DNA of 64,000 bases from CAVLDP01 sp963661945. Its GTDB lineage: Bacteria; Bacillota; Clostridia; Lachnospirales; Lachnospiraceae. Below are positions 1 through 8,482 of this stretch, piece after piece. Within the stretch, counting starts at the first letter, position 1. Each line of letters opens with the position of its first letter. The position numbers and the translations under genes were made by a program. The notes under the pieces are model-generated. The model had not been told where the DNA came from. It worked only from the letters and a program-made list of their open reading frames with translations, and did not search any database. Where the stretch lies: contig CAVLDP010000005.1 in assembly GCA_963661945.1 (NCBI GenBank), forward strand, positions 1 to 64,000. The letters are read 5' to 3'.

Positions 1-36
1 AAAAAATGCTAAGAGCCACTTGCTCTTAGCATTTTT
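1..36. terminator. Bidirectional intrinsic terminator
   Basis: An 11-bp perfect stem (6-16 with 22-32, loop CACTT) is flanked by A-runs on the left and T-runs on the right, so it can terminate on either strand. It sits just past the stop codon of the TlpA-like lipoprotein gene and most likely ends that minus-strand operon. What lies on its other side is outside the window. Confidence 0.9.
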
Positions 37-38
37 AT

Positions 39-1073
39 TTATTCCATCATGCTCTTTATTATCTCTTCTGTACCGGAAATATCAGAACCAACAATTGGAT
101 CTCCAATGATATTGCCCTGGCTATCCACAAAGATTGTCGTAGGATAACCGATTACTCCAGAGAGGAAGTCCTCGAGATCATCACTTGCAATCAGATTCGT
201 AAACTTCACTCCTGCTTTCTTAGTGATTGTCTGTGCGAGTTCTAAGTGCTCTGTATCATCAGATCCTGCTACATCTCCTACAATTCCGACAAACTGAACC
301 TTGTCCGCATATTTTGAAGACAAAGCTTGAAGCTCTGGCATCTCTTCGATACATGGTCCACAGAAGGTCGCCCAAAGATTCACAACAGTAAGATCCTTCT
401 TGGCAAAGATATCATTTGTAACCTTCTTGCCTGATAAATCCTCTGTCGTAAATTCAGGCACGGCATCGCCAAGAGCTGTCTCATTCGTCTCAAGCTCTAC
501 AGGAATGAACTTGATATTCTTCTTCACAGTTTCCATATAATCTCTACAGGTATGATAATCCTTGATTTCTGCATCTGTTAACTGGCCATCATCAAGCTGT
601 GGAATAGAGACAAGATATGTATAGCCATCATTTGTTCCAAGATATTCTGCAGGGGTATAATAGGTGAAGTCTTCTGCCTTTCCACCTGCTGCCATAGCAG
701 CCTCATATTCATCATTTTCCACAAGAGTAACTTCCATCAGACAACGGCTGACATCCCACATCTTCTGAGTATATTCATCCGAAACCTCAGGAGTACGCTC
801 GGAATCATCCATGTTGATAACCTCATCCATGAGCTTATTAAAGGTATCACCATAATAAAAGATTCCAACATTCTTATAGCCCTTCTCATTCTCATTGTAG
901 CCTTCCACGGTAGCTCCAAGGTCTACATATTCCTGAGGGAGTGTGAAACAAATTCCTCGTTCCTTCACTTCAAACTGTCCATTATCGCTATCATTTACCT
1001 TCGCTTTGCAGCCAGCAAAAGAACCAACCGCAAGAACGAGTGCAAGTGCCAAACAAAGTCTCTTTTTAATCAT
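39..1073 (-). CDS. TlpA-like thioredoxin-fold lipoprotein
   Basis: Likely a membrane-anchored thiol-disulfide oxidoreductase acting outside the membrane. The N-terminus is a lipoprotein signal with lipobox SFAGC (Cys22). Residues 25-200 form a domain I do not recognise. The C-terminal ~140 residues are a TlpA/ResA-type redoxin: the active site WATFCGPC has Cys238 and Cys241, and the cis-proline loop GYPTT lies near 309-313. It is the last gene of a three-gene unit with a membrane 4Fe-4S protein and a CXXC miniprotein, 9 bp after the former. That context suggests electrons pass from the cytoplasm through the iron-sulfur protein to this extracytoplasmic thiol protein. The redoxin assignment is firm; the reductant link is inferred. 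Confidence 0.9.
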   Translation of the reverse strand: MIKKRLCLALALVLAVGSFAGCKAKVNDSDNGQFEVKERGICFTLPQEYVDLGATVEGYNENEKGYKNVGIFYYGDTFNKLMDEVINMDDSERTPEVSDEYTQKMWDVSRCLMEVTLVENDEYEAAMAAGGKAEDFTYYTPAEYLGTNDGYTYLVSIPQLDDGQLTDAEIKDYHTCRDYMETVKKNIKFIPVELETNETALGDAVPEFTTEDLSGKKVTNDIFAKKDLTVVNLWATFCGPCIEEMPELQALSSKYADKVQFVGIVGDVAGSDDTEHLELAQTITKKAGVKFTNLIASDDLEDFLSGVIGYPTTIFVDSQGNIIGDPIVGSDISGTEEIIKSMME

Positions 1074-1082
1074 TTCTTATAC

Positions 1083-1928
1083 CTACTTTCTTTTCTTTCC
1101 AAATCCAATTGATATTGCACCCTTTGGGCAAGCAGCCTTACAAGCTCCGCATCGAATACACTCCGCAGAATTTTGCTCCTCTACAGGGTCCACATCCATC
1201 TTACAAACACATCTACATTTTCCGCAGCCTACACAGGCATCCTTGTCTACTTCCAAGTGATAGATACTGATCTTATTCAGTAATCCATAGATTGCACCCA
1301 GTGGACAAAGTGTCTTACAGAAGAAGCGAAAGACAAAAACACATCCAAGTAAAACCCCTATCAGAATTGCCACCTTCAAGCTGAAGAGGGCTCCTACCGT
1401 GGCACGAAGTTCCTGATGGGTTAGCATCATAGGAATTCCTCCAAGCAGGGTTCCTGATGGGCAGATAAACTCGCAAAACGCAGGCTTTCCTACACCCATA
1501 TAATTCGTTACCGCAACCGGAAGTATCATAACGAAAACCACCAGAATCACGTATTTTATATAGGTAAACGCCTTTGGCAGCTTAAATTTCCTGGTCGGAA
1601 TTTTGTGAATCAATTCCTGAATCAAGCCAAATGGGCACAACCATCCGCAGACAAATCTTCCAAGAAGAACGCCAAGTGCAAGCAAGAAGCCCCACACATA
1701 GAAGCTAAATGAATAATTCATGGAACCAGATACTGCCTGAAGCGCTCCAATTGGGCAAGCCAGCGATGCTGCTGGGCAGGAATAGCAATTAAGTCCTGGG
1801 TTGCAAAACTGCTTCCACTTACCTGTGTATAGCTTACCTTCTGCCATATTACCAACATGCGCATTCGAAAATCCAAATGCTGCAATCTGTACTGCTTTAC
1901 GTTTTATTTCCTTAGTTAATTTCATCAT
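1083..1928 (-). CDS. Membrane 4Fe-4S polyferredoxin (NapH/YccM-like)
   Basis: Polytopic iron-sulfur protein, probably an electron conduit across the membrane. Several membrane segments carry two C-x3-C-P type motifs (VCGWLCPFG and FCKTLCPLG) typical of NapH/CcoG/YccM-like proteins. The soluble C-terminus has two ferredoxin motifs, CVGCGKCRCVC and CIRCGACKAAC, which should bind two 4Fe-4S clusters. I start it at the ATG at 1928, which overlaps the TGA of the upstream miniprotein (ATGATGA), suggesting translational coupling. An in-frame ATG at 1952 would add eight residues. Its placement between a CXXC miniprotein and a TlpA-like lipoprotein points to delivery of reducing power to extracytoplasmic thiols (inferred). 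Confidence 0.85.
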   Translation of the reverse strand: MMKLTKEIKRKAVQIAAFGFSNAHVGNMAEGKLYTGKWKQFCNPGLNCYSCPAASLACPIGALQAVSGSMNYSFSFYVWGFLLALGVLLGRFVCGWLCPFGLIQELIHKIPTRKFKLPKAFTYIKYVILVVFVMILPVAVTNYMGVGKPAFCEFICPSGTLLGGIPMMLTHQELRATVGALFSLKVAILIGVLLGCVFVFRFFCKTLCPLGAIYGLLNKISIYHLEVDKDACVGCGKCRCVCKMDVDPVEEQNSAECIRCGACKAACPKGAISIGFGKKRK

Positions 1929-2089
1929 CCAAGACCTATGCATTCCAGGCAAATATTCACTGCCTTATTTAGTACCGTTGACATTTCTCCTCTGGAAACT
2001 CCGACAGTTATCATATGAACTGCAAGAAGTAGAAGCATTCCCTGAATGAATGTCTTACCAAATCTGCATTCCTTACCTGTTCTATACAT
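1925..2089 (-). CDS. CXXC motif miniprotein (CD1871A-like), 54 aa
   Basis: Small membrane protein with one hydrophobic segment (about residues 14-32) and a conserved C-terminal CLEC motif. It resembles what I recall as the CD1871A family of CXXC miniproteins found beside 4Fe-4S/TlpA genes in Clostridia; that name is from memory and needs a profile search. The start is the ATG at 2087-2089, because GGAGG lies just upstream in the T-rich stretch; a longer reading to 2128 lacks such a site. It is the first gene of the redox unit and is coupled to the next gene by overlapping stop and start codons. Confidence 0.75.
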   Translation of the reverse strand: MYRTGKECRFGKTFIQGMLLLLAVHMITVGVSRGEMSTVLNKAVNICLECIGLG

Positions 2090-2112
2090 CTTTATCCTCC
2101 TTTCAACGAATA

Positions 2113-2146
2113 ATAAAAAACAGAGCACTCATTTCGAATGCTCTGT
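2113..2146 (-). terminator. Terminator hairpin between kinase and redox operon
   Basis: Minus-strand hairpin with outer stem ACAGAG/CTCTGT (2120-2125 with 2141-2146) and inner stem CATT/AATG, followed by a run of T residues (plus-strand A-run 2113-2119). It would end read-through from the histidine kinase gene. It also lies downstream of the promoter at 2175-2200, so transcripts from that promoter must pass it: either partial read-through or attenuation. Confidence 0.75.
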
Positions 2147-2174
2147 TATCCTACCGACAGATTATTAGATAGTA

Positions 2175-2200
2175 ATTATAAAGTTGTAAGGAAGTTGTAA
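2175..2200 (-). promoter_or_regulatory. Promoter with OmpR-type direct repeat
   Basis: On the minus strand, two copies of TTACAACTT repeat with an 11-bp period (2192-2200 and 2181-2189), followed directly by the -10 element TATAAT (2175-2180). An 11-bp direct repeat abutting a -10 is the usual layout of OmpR/PhoB-type activator sites. The adjacent two-component system encodes exactly such a regulator, so it probably controls the redox operon downstream. Binding is inferred. Confidence 0.6.
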
Positions 2201-2216
2201 AATGAGAATCTTTGAT

Positions 2217-3614
2217 TTACGACACGATATCTTCTGGAAAATGAATCGTCACATGCGTGCCACATCCTACATCGCTTTGCACATCGATTCTCATACGAAG
2301 CTTCCGTAGGATCCGATCGCAGATTGCAAGCCCCAAGCCGAATCCACCAGAATCCCGCTTTCTCGATCGATCCACCATGAAGAATGGTTCGAATATCTTG
2401 TCCATATCCTCTGCTGGAATTCCTCTTCCCGAATCAATAATAGAAATGGAGCTTTTATCGATCTTAAGTGTAATCTTCTTTGTCGACATGTCCTTCACAG
2501 CCTTGAAGGCATTGTCCACAAAATTAGAAAGCATCATGACAAATAATTCACGATCTGTCGTTATTGTGAAGTCATCCCCGGTGATCTCCAATTCAACCTC
2601 TTCTGCCTTCATACGCACCTCAAAGGAGTCACGTAGCTCAGACGCTAATTCATGCATGGAAAATGATTCTGCTCTTATCTCTTCCTCATTAAGAAGAATC
2701 AATCTAACCAAATTCTCGGTCAGATTACGAAGCCTCAAGCCATTGTCATGAATCATATGAAAGGACTTTCTCGCTTTCTCCTCATCAAATGCAGCTTGTT
2801 CCATAAGAGATGAGTATCCAATAATAGAAGTAAGAGGGGTCCGAATCTCATGCGTTAAACTATCAATAAAACGCTGCTTCTCAGCATTCTGCTCCTGCAG
2901 CTCCTGAATCTTCTCCTGAATCTCTTCATCCATCTTCTGAAAAGAGGAAAGAAGAATATGAAGCTCTGTAATCTCTGAGATGTCCTCCTGAAATTCCAGG
3001 CTGCCACTCTCGTCCCATCTTGAAACCGCCTCCGTAAGCTCATCCAAGGGCTTTGTAACTCTCCTCGAAAAGGATTGAATCACGTAGGACGCTATCATTC
3101 CCGATACCAATAGAAACAGTAGCAGGAACACCGTAAACTCAAGAATACTAAGATATACCTGACTGATATCAACGGAATAAATAAGATAATAGGCATCCGA
3201 ATGATAATAAAATAAAGATGCAATATAGAGATATCTGCCAAGAATTCGATAGTCTACAATTCCATAGGAAGAAGTACAACACTTATTCGCGCAAGACAAG
3301 TCTCTATCATCATCTGTTCCACATACATACACCAGCGAATCATCTACTATAAAGAGATCAATGTCCGGTGAATAGATAGTCTGGATGAAGTCATTGCCAA
3401 GCTTCTCAAATTCTAATGCATCCCTCGATGGATCCGATTCTCCTTCCACTCCATCCAGCTTCGCAAGAATTGTTGCAAAAATATTGAGGTTATAATTTCT
3501 CGTATTCTTCAGCGTGCTACTGGAAAACCAGAAAACCATAACGAGTCCAAATATAAGAAATAATACAAAGAATACCTTCTTGAACGTATTCGATAATATT
3601 TTCTGAAATCTCAT
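2217..3614 (-). CDS. Sensor histidine kinase with Cys-rich outer domain
   Basis: Membrane sensor kinase, 465 aa. TM1 is near residues 14-30 and TM2 near 160-182, enclosing an extracytoplasmic domain of ~130 residues with four cysteines (98, 108, 112, 113). A HAMP-like linker follows, then the dimerisation/phosphoacceptor helix with His255 in SLTHEIRTPL, then the ATPase domain (N-box NFVDNAF, DSGRGIP, GFGLGLAI). It pairs with the response regulator four bases upstream. The clustered outer cysteines and the thiol-redox operon that follows suggest it senses envelope redox state or a metal; this is inference, since the outer domain matches nothing I know. Confidence 0.92.
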   Translation of the reverse strand: MRFQKILSNTFKKVFFVLFLIFGLVMVFWFSSSTLKNTRNYNLNIFATILAKLDGVEGESDPSRDALEFEKLGNDFIQTIYSPDIDLFIVDDSLVYVCGTDDDRDLSCANKCCTSSYGIVDYRILGRYLYIASLFYYHSDAYYLIYSVDISQVYLSILEFTVFLLLFLLVSGMIASYVIQSFSRRVTKPLDELTEAVSRWDESGSLEFQEDISEITELHILLSSFQKMDEEIQEKIQELQEQNAEKQRFIDSLTHEIRTPLTSIIGYSSLMEQAAFDEEKARKSFHMIHDNGLRLRNLTENLVRLILLNEEEIRAESFSMHELASELRDSFEVRMKAEEVELEITGDDFTITTDRELFVMMLSNFVDNAFKAVKDMSTKKITLKIDKSSISIIDSGRGIPAEDMDKIFEPFFMVDRSRKRDSGGFGLGLAICDRILRKLRMRIDVQSDVGCGTHVTIHFPEDIVS

Positions 3615-3618
3615 CCTA

Positions 3619-4317
3619 CTATATGTCCTTTAGCTTGTATCCAACCTTATACACTGTCTCTAGAAGGTCATGAAGCTCAAGCTTCTGCCGTAACTGAGCC
3701 ACATGTACATCAACCGTACGCGTTCCACCATAGAAGTCATATCCCCAGATACTATCCAGGAGCTGTTCTCTTGTCATGACCTGATTCTTGTGTTCGAGTA
3801 AGGTCATCAGAAGCTCATACTCCTTTACCGTAAGAGATACAGGATTTCCATCCCTCGTAACCAGACGCTCCTTTGGTGCGATACGAATTCCATCATAGGA
3901 AATGACATCACAAGAATCATCCTGGCTCACTTGGGATGCACATCGATTCTGCAATCTGAGATTTGCCTCAACTCGTGCCAGAAGCTCCATCGGTTCAAAG
4001 GGCTTCGTGATGTAATCGTCCGCTCCAAGCTTTAGGCCAAAGACCTTGTCTGTCACAGCGCTCTTTGCCGTCATAAAAATAACTGCTATATGGCTCTCCT
4101 TAATCTTCTGAAAGACCTCATATCCATCTGCACCCGGCAACATAATATCAAGCAAAATCAGATCATAAGGATTCCCGCTCTGCAGGCTCTCCTCAACTCG
4201 CTTAATTCCATCTATTCCATCGGCAGATGTCTCTACTGTATGCCCATCCGTCTCAAGAATCATCTCTACAAGTTCTCTAATCGAATTATCGTCTTCTACA
4301 ACTAATATTCTCCCCAT
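3619..4317 (-). CDS. OmpR-family response regulator
   Basis: Receiver domain with acidic pocket (VVEDD near residues 6-10), phosphoacceptor Asp57 in LILLDIMLPG and conserved Lys105 in ITKPFEP. A winged-helix DNA-binding domain follows, ending in TRTVDVHVAQLRQKL. Length 232 aa is normal for the family. I chose the ATG at 4315-4317 because GAGAGG lies six to seven bases upstream and the receiver core starts at once; an upstream ATG would add five residues. It is followed after four bases by its kinase. Likely target: the direct repeat at 2181-2200. Confidence 0.95.
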   Translation of the reverse strand: MGRILVVEDDNSIRELVEMILETDGHTVETSADGIDGIKRVEESLQSGNPYDLILLDIMLPGADGYEVFQKIKESHIAVIFMTAKSAVTDKVFGLKLGADDYITKPFEPMELLARVEANLRLQNRCASQVSQDDSCDVISYDGIRIAPKERLVTRDGNPVSLTVKEYELLMTLLEHKNQVMTREQLLDSIWGYDFYGGTRTVDVHVAQLRQKLELHDLLETVYKVGYKLKDI

Positions 4318-4358
4318 GGTATCCTCTCGCATCTGGCTCTGTAATTTTTATTTTCATA

Positions 4359-5090
4359 TTAATCCAGCAGCTGCAAAGCGGCCTCAAGTGTCTTCTCCCA
4401 CTGCTCCTCAGCAGAAATGGTAGCCTGGCCATCTCCCTTCTGTTTGCCGTAGCTTGCAAACCCAGCATGATTGCCGCCATCAATGCAGATTTCAGCGTAA
4501 TTCTCTGGCATGAGGTCACGACCTGAGACAATCCTATCCATATTAAGGACCTGGTCCTCGCTTCCATATACGCTAACAACGGACAAATCATAGGCCGATA
4601 AATCCTTCGTTGGATAGGCTGCAAGTAGTAGCAAGCCAGAGATTCCATCTGGGTTGCTCTCCAGGTAACTGGCCGAGAAGTTAGCAGCCATAGCACCACC
4701 TAAGGAATGTCCGCCCAGATACCAGGTACTGTAATCATATTCTGACATAATGTCCTTGGCCCTATTCATTCCGAAGAAAGCCATATGACATGGCATATCA
4801 AGTAGAAAGCAGTCTATTCCATTTGCTGCAAGTTCGTACATAAGCGGCGCATAGGCTTCTGTTGCAACCTTGGCTCCCGGATAGAAAATGAGAGCTGCAT
4901 CTTCAGATGCACCATCGAAGAACCAGCCATTTTCAACCTCTTCCACGGTCACATCAGAAGATGTCGTTAAGTATTTCTCCACATCCACGCTATGATAGTA
5001 ATTGCCAAGGTAGATACCCATGCCGCCAAACAGGATGATAACTACCAGTAAAATAGCAAGAAGTATTTTCTTCATTTTCCCAGATTTCAT
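4359..5090 (-). CDS. Membrane-anchored alpha/beta hydrolase
   Basis: Single N-terminal membrane anchor (about 8-28) then an alpha/beta-hydrolase domain facing outward. The visible triad is Ser129 in GGHSLGG, Asp179 in YGSEDQ and His208 in GGNHAGF. Size (243 aa) and the N-terminal anchor fit the small esterase-like alpha/beta hydrolase group common in Firmicutes; the substrate is unknown. It lies 27 bp after the M20 gene and 41 bp before the response regulator, so it is probably co-transcribed with both. With the SGNH-like protein and acyltransferase upstream, it may act on envelope acyl esters, but that is speculation. Confidence 0.85.
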   Translation of the reverse strand: MKSGKMKKILLAILLVVIILFGGMGIYLGNYYHSVDVEKYLTTSSDVTVEEVENGWFFDGASEDAALIFYPGAKVATEAYAPLMYELAANGIDCFLLDMPCHMAFFGMNRAKDIMSEYDYSTWYLGGHSLGGAMAANFSASYLESNPDGISGLLLLAAYPTKDLSAYDLSVVSVYGSEDQVLNMDRIVSGRDLMPENYAEICIDGGNHAGFASYGKQKGDGQATISAEEQWEKTLEAALQLLD

Positions 5091-5117
5091 TGTCTAATTC
5101 TCCTTAAACCCATTCTC

Positions 5118-6296
5118 TTACTTCGCATGATTCTTAAGCCACTGACTTGCCAGGCAAGCATAAGATGCGGCTCCAATCGGACATACCTCTTCATTGAATC
5201 GAACACGCGGATTATGCGCAGAATATGCTCCTCGCTCATCCAAGTAACCTGCAGACAGGTACATAAAGGTCGATGGAACACGCTTGGCAATCGATGCAAA
5301 ATCCTCTGATGCAGAGGCCACAATGCCCGGATGCTCCAGAAAGCCTGGCATATTCATATCGCGCATATACTCAACCATCTCCTCTGTGAGACTAGGATCA
5401 CAGACAAGCGGCGCTACGGATGACAAGGTCTCATATTCTACCTCTCCGCCATAGGTCTTTGCTGTAAGGGATGCCACTTCACGAATCCTGTCTACAAGCT
5501 TCTCTCGCTCATTATCATCATTGGTACGAAGAGTTCCCTCCAGTATTGCAGTATCTGGAATGATATTTGCAGCATGCCCGGCATCGAACTTACCAACTGT
5601 AAGAACACAGGACTTCTCTGGATTTGCTTCCCTGGCAATCAGTTCCTCCAGGGCTAGATAAATATGCACTCCAATATTAATAGGATCCACTGTCATATGC
5701 GGGTACGCTCCGTGGCCACCCATTCCAGATATCGTAATCCGAAAGCCATCCACAGAAGACATCATGGTTGAACTACTATTATACATAACTAGTCCTACCG
5801 GCATCTGACCTGGTGCCACATGGAATGCCAAAGCTGCATCAACAGATGGGTTCTCCAGGATTCCAGCCTCAATCATGTCTATTCCGCCTTCAAAGGTCTC
5901 CTCCGCCGGCTGAAACATAAGCTTAACTGTCCCCGAAAGAGAAGCCTCATCTTCCTTCAGCATTCTGGCCGCTCCAAGGAGCATAGCTGCATGGAAGTCG
6001 TGGCCACAGGCATGAGCTGCCTCTCCACTCTTACATGCGAATTCCTCTCCACTCTCCTCTGCCATAGGAAGCGCATCCATATCTGCGCGAAGAAGGATGC
6101 AACTCTCTCCCTGTCCAATTGTAGCACTGACTCCATGTCCGCATCGAACAGGCTTAATGCCATAGCTTCGAAGCTTCTCCTCTACATATGCAACTGCCTT
6201 AGGAAGATCTAGACCAACCTCCGCATTCGTATGAAGATACCTTCGGTTCTGAATCATCTCTTCCTGAAGCTCTAATGCTCTCTCATAATAATTCAT
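5118..6296 (-). CDS. M20-family amidohydrolase
   Basis: Zinc-dependent M20 peptidase/amidohydrolase of the IAA-amino-acid hydrolase / N-acyl amino acid amidohydrolase type, 392 aa. Metal-binding stretches are visible: ADMDALP near residue 72, HACGHDFHAAM near 98, and the acidic AEETFEGG, with a dimerisation insert between (GMGGHGAYPH). No signal peptide, so cytoplasmic. I start at the ATG at 6294-6296 because a full AGGAGG is placed before it; the ATG overlaps the stop of the acyltransferase gene (ATGA). Family members cleave N-acyl or N-acetyl amino acids; the exact substrate cannot be read from sequence. Confidence 0.9.
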   Translation of the reverse strand: MNYYERALELQEEMIQNRRYLHTNAEVGLDLPKAVAYVEEKLRSYGIKPVRCGHGVSATIGQGESCILLRADMDALPMAEESGEEFACKSGEAAHACGHDFHAAMLLGAARMLKEDEASLSGTVKLMFQPAEETFEGGIDMIEAGILENPSVDAALAFHVAPGQMPVGLVMYNSSSTMMSSVDGFRITISGMGGHGAYPHMTVDPINIGVHIYLALEELIAREANPEKSCVLTVGKFDAGHAANIIPDTAILEGTLRTNDDNEREKLVDRIREVASLTAKTYGGEVEYETLSSVAPLVCDPSLTEEMVEYMRDMNMPGFLEHPGIVASASEDFASIAKRVPSTFMYLSAGYLDERGAYSAHNPRVRFNEEVCPIGAASYACLASQWLKNHAK

Positions 6297-7366
6297 AATT
6301 TTCCTCCTCTCAGCATCCGACATCCCCTCCTAAGAAGAAGCGGAAGTCCTATACCAAGCAGCAAATAAATGGGAACCAGGCTTGCATGCCCTCCCAAATA
6401 ATGGTCCGCCATCATAGTAATATTATCACAAAGTCCTGCATATACTCGGTCAATAGAGCGGATGATAAGATAATGCGTTCCCATAAGAAAGAAGGACGCT
6501 TGCCCCATCTCAATAAAAAGCATGCGAAGAGGAATCCGCTCCCGCAAGGCATAAATCCATCCCGCTAAGCACATACATATATAACAACCAAGAAAGGCTG
6601 TAAGATACATCATGGGACTAACATATCCATCCACAAGACTATATAAATGATCCCGACTATAAATAATCAGAAGCACAAGGAAAATGAGTCCCAGATATGA
6701 TTTGAGATATCTATCTATCTCTCTTCCATAATTTCTAAGAAGGTAGCCTACATAGAGATAAGGCAGCACTGCAAAGGAAATCTGCATATGTGATGGAAGG
6801 CTAATCCGGTTCGCCACTAAATAGAAGCCTAGAATTGAACTGATTCCAAGGATTAAAATCTGGAATGCAAATTTCAATAAGTTACTCCCTCGATGCTTCG
6901 TAAGCAAGCGACTAAGGTAAACCACCAGTCCAAGATAAGAGGAAGATAATACAAGTACCGGAACAAACCATAGGGGTCCAGCAAGAAGCTCATCGCCATC
7001 GCCTAAGATGACACTTGCAATTTCTTCTAACATCCGGTGCCAATCATAGTATTCCTCCCCCACGCGAAGCATCTGAAGATAACAGAAGATATTATGGAAT
7101 AGGACAAAAGGAATATACATAAGAATATACTTGCCCCAGGACTTCATCCGACTGCAGAAGTTATCATATGGTCTGTCGCCATATTTCTCCTCATCATATA
7201 AGAATCCCGAGATGAAGAAAAAGAGCGGCACATGAAATAAATAAAAGAAATTCTGAGTAGGAATATCAATATGGCCAAATACAATACAGAAGGCACCTAT
7301 TCCCTTCAGAATATCAAAATAATCTCGCCTTGGTCTGCCATTTTCATCAATAACTATATGCTCCAT
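6293..7366 (-). CDS. Acyltransferase-3 family membrane protein
   Basis: Polytopic acyltransferase-3 (OatA/WecH-type) of 357 aa: it opens with RDYFDILKGIGAFCIVFGHID, where the family's essential His follows the first membrane segment, then VPLFFFISGF and about nine more hydrophobic segments. Such proteins move acetyl or other acyl groups across the membrane onto surface sugars. The upstream gene encodes an SGNH-like protein and overlaps it by 20 bp. OatA fuses these same two domains, so here they may act as a split pair. The start at 7366 is supported by GGAAGAGG just upstream. Confidence 0.88.
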   Translation of the reverse strand: MEHIVIDENGRPRRDYFDILKGIGAFCIVFGHIDIPTQNFFYLFHVPLFFFISGFLYDEEKYGDRPYDNFCSRMKSWGKYILMYIPFVLFHNIFCYLQMLRVGEEYYDWHRMLEEIASVILGDGDELLAGPLWFVPVLVLSSSYLGLVVYLSRLLTKHRGSNLLKFAFQILILGISSILGFYLVANRISLPSHMQISFAVLPYLYVGYLLRNYGREIDRYLKSYLGLIFLVLLIIYSRDHLYSLVDGYVSPMMYLTAFLGCYICMCLAGWIYALRERIPLRMLFIEMGQASFFLMGTHYLIIRSIDRVYAGLCDNITMMADHYLGGHASLVPIYLLLGIGLPLLLRRGCRMLRGGKL

Positions 7367-8447
7367 CTGCCTCTTCCATTTCTGCAATACGAGTAAGCAA
7401 ACGCTCCTGCGTCTCCTCGTAGATCTGATCTGTCCCTCTTAATCTGGAGATTATACCCGCTTCACACTCTCTAGCTTCAAAGCCATAGTGTTCCACCAGA
7501 TAATCTGCCATAAAATCCGTAATCTTCATTGCGCCACGATAATTCACATGCATGCTATCACTAAAATCCGTACTATAATCAAGGCCTATCTCATCTGCAT
7601 AATCATTTAGATCAAGCACCTCATAGCCCGCAGATGTAATGATATCCTTAATATAATTATAGTTAGCAAAACGAACTTCATCCTGATTGTTCGGTGTATT
7701 GGTAAATAAAACCTCTCCCTCAAAATCATCCAGATAATCCAGGAGTTCCATAAGATACTTCTGATTGTCTGCAGAAACTGGAATCGGATCTGCATCGCGG
7801 TGCGACAAAGTCTCTTCCTTATCGAAGACTTGCGTGTTCTCAAACATATAATATCCCATGAAACAATCGCTATTGATGCCAAAATCAGAAGAATCCACAT
7901 CCTTCCACCGACTATGATACATAAGAAATCCCAGATAATAATCCATGGAAGTCGAGCAGAAATCTGTTGGAAGCCCAAGCCGGCAAAGCATATCCTCTAC
8001 TGCTGATATTCTAGTCTTCGACAGATGCATGGAATCCGTCACGCGCCTGATATAATTGTCACAGAATATCTCATTGCCCATAATATCGTAATCATAGGCA
8101 AGCATACGAATATCTATCAGATAAAGGGCCGGACTCTGCGTCTTATCTACTTCCTCGAGAAGATACTTCGTAAGTGCGACCGGCTGACTCGATGTTGCAA
8201 GGGAATACATCCGAATTCCACTGTGTGCATATGCTTCTGAGGGAATACATGTAGATTGAACCGCGCTGGCTCCAAGCCAGACAGCATCCAGGCTATCAGC
8301 CTCCAAGTCATAGAAAATATCGAATTCCGTCTTCGAGTGAGTATCATCAGAAATCCCAAGCACATCCTCGATGAGATAGAAAATAAACAATAGCAGAAAT
8401 ACGAATATAGTGATCTTAATGATATGTAAAATGTGAATTCTAACCAT
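7347..8447 (-). CDS. Membrane-anchored SGNH/DltD-like protein
   Basis: Single N-terminal membrane anchor (about 7-27) then an outward-facing domain. The candidate nucleophile is Ser61 in WLGASAV, and Asp297/His300 lie in DSMHVNYRGA, the D-x-x-H pair of SGNH hydrolases and of DltD/AlgX-type O-acyltransfer partners. Overlap with the following acyltransferase-3 gene suggests the two proteins together acylate an envelope polymer. No Shine-Dalgarno is visible before the ATG, and a -10 box lies only six bases upstream, so the mRNA may be leaderless. Fold is moderately sure; substrate unknown. Confidence 0.75.
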   Translation of the reverse strand: MVRIHILHIIKITIFVFLLLFIFYLIEDVLGISDDTHSKTEFDIFYDLEADSLDAVWLGASAVQSTCIPSEAYAHSGIRMYSLATSSQPVALTKYLLEEVDKTQSPALYLIDIRMLAYDYDIMGNEIFCDNYIRRVTDSMHLSKTRISAVEDMLCRLGLPTDFCSTSMDYYLGFLMYHSRWKDVDSSDFGINSDCFMGYYMFENTQVFDKEETLSHRDADPIPVSADNQKYLMELLDYLDDFEGEVLFTNTPNNQDEVRFANYNYIKDIITSAGYEVLDLNDYADEIGLDYSTDFSDSMHVNYRGAMKITDFMADYLVEHYGFEARECEAGIISRLRGTDQIYEETQERLLTRIAEMEEADGAYSY

Positions 8448-8453
8448 ACTAAT

Positions 8454-8482
8454 ATTATATTAAGACAAGCTTCTATCGTAAA
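8454..8482 (-). promoter_or_regulatory. Promoter of the SGNH-acyltransferase run
   Basis: Minus-strand TTTACG (8477-8482), 17-bp spacer, TATAAT (8454-8459). The -10 ends six bases before the ATG of the SGNH-like gene, so the predicted start of transcription coincides with the start codon. The -35 overlaps the end of the preceding small gene. Confidence 0.6.
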
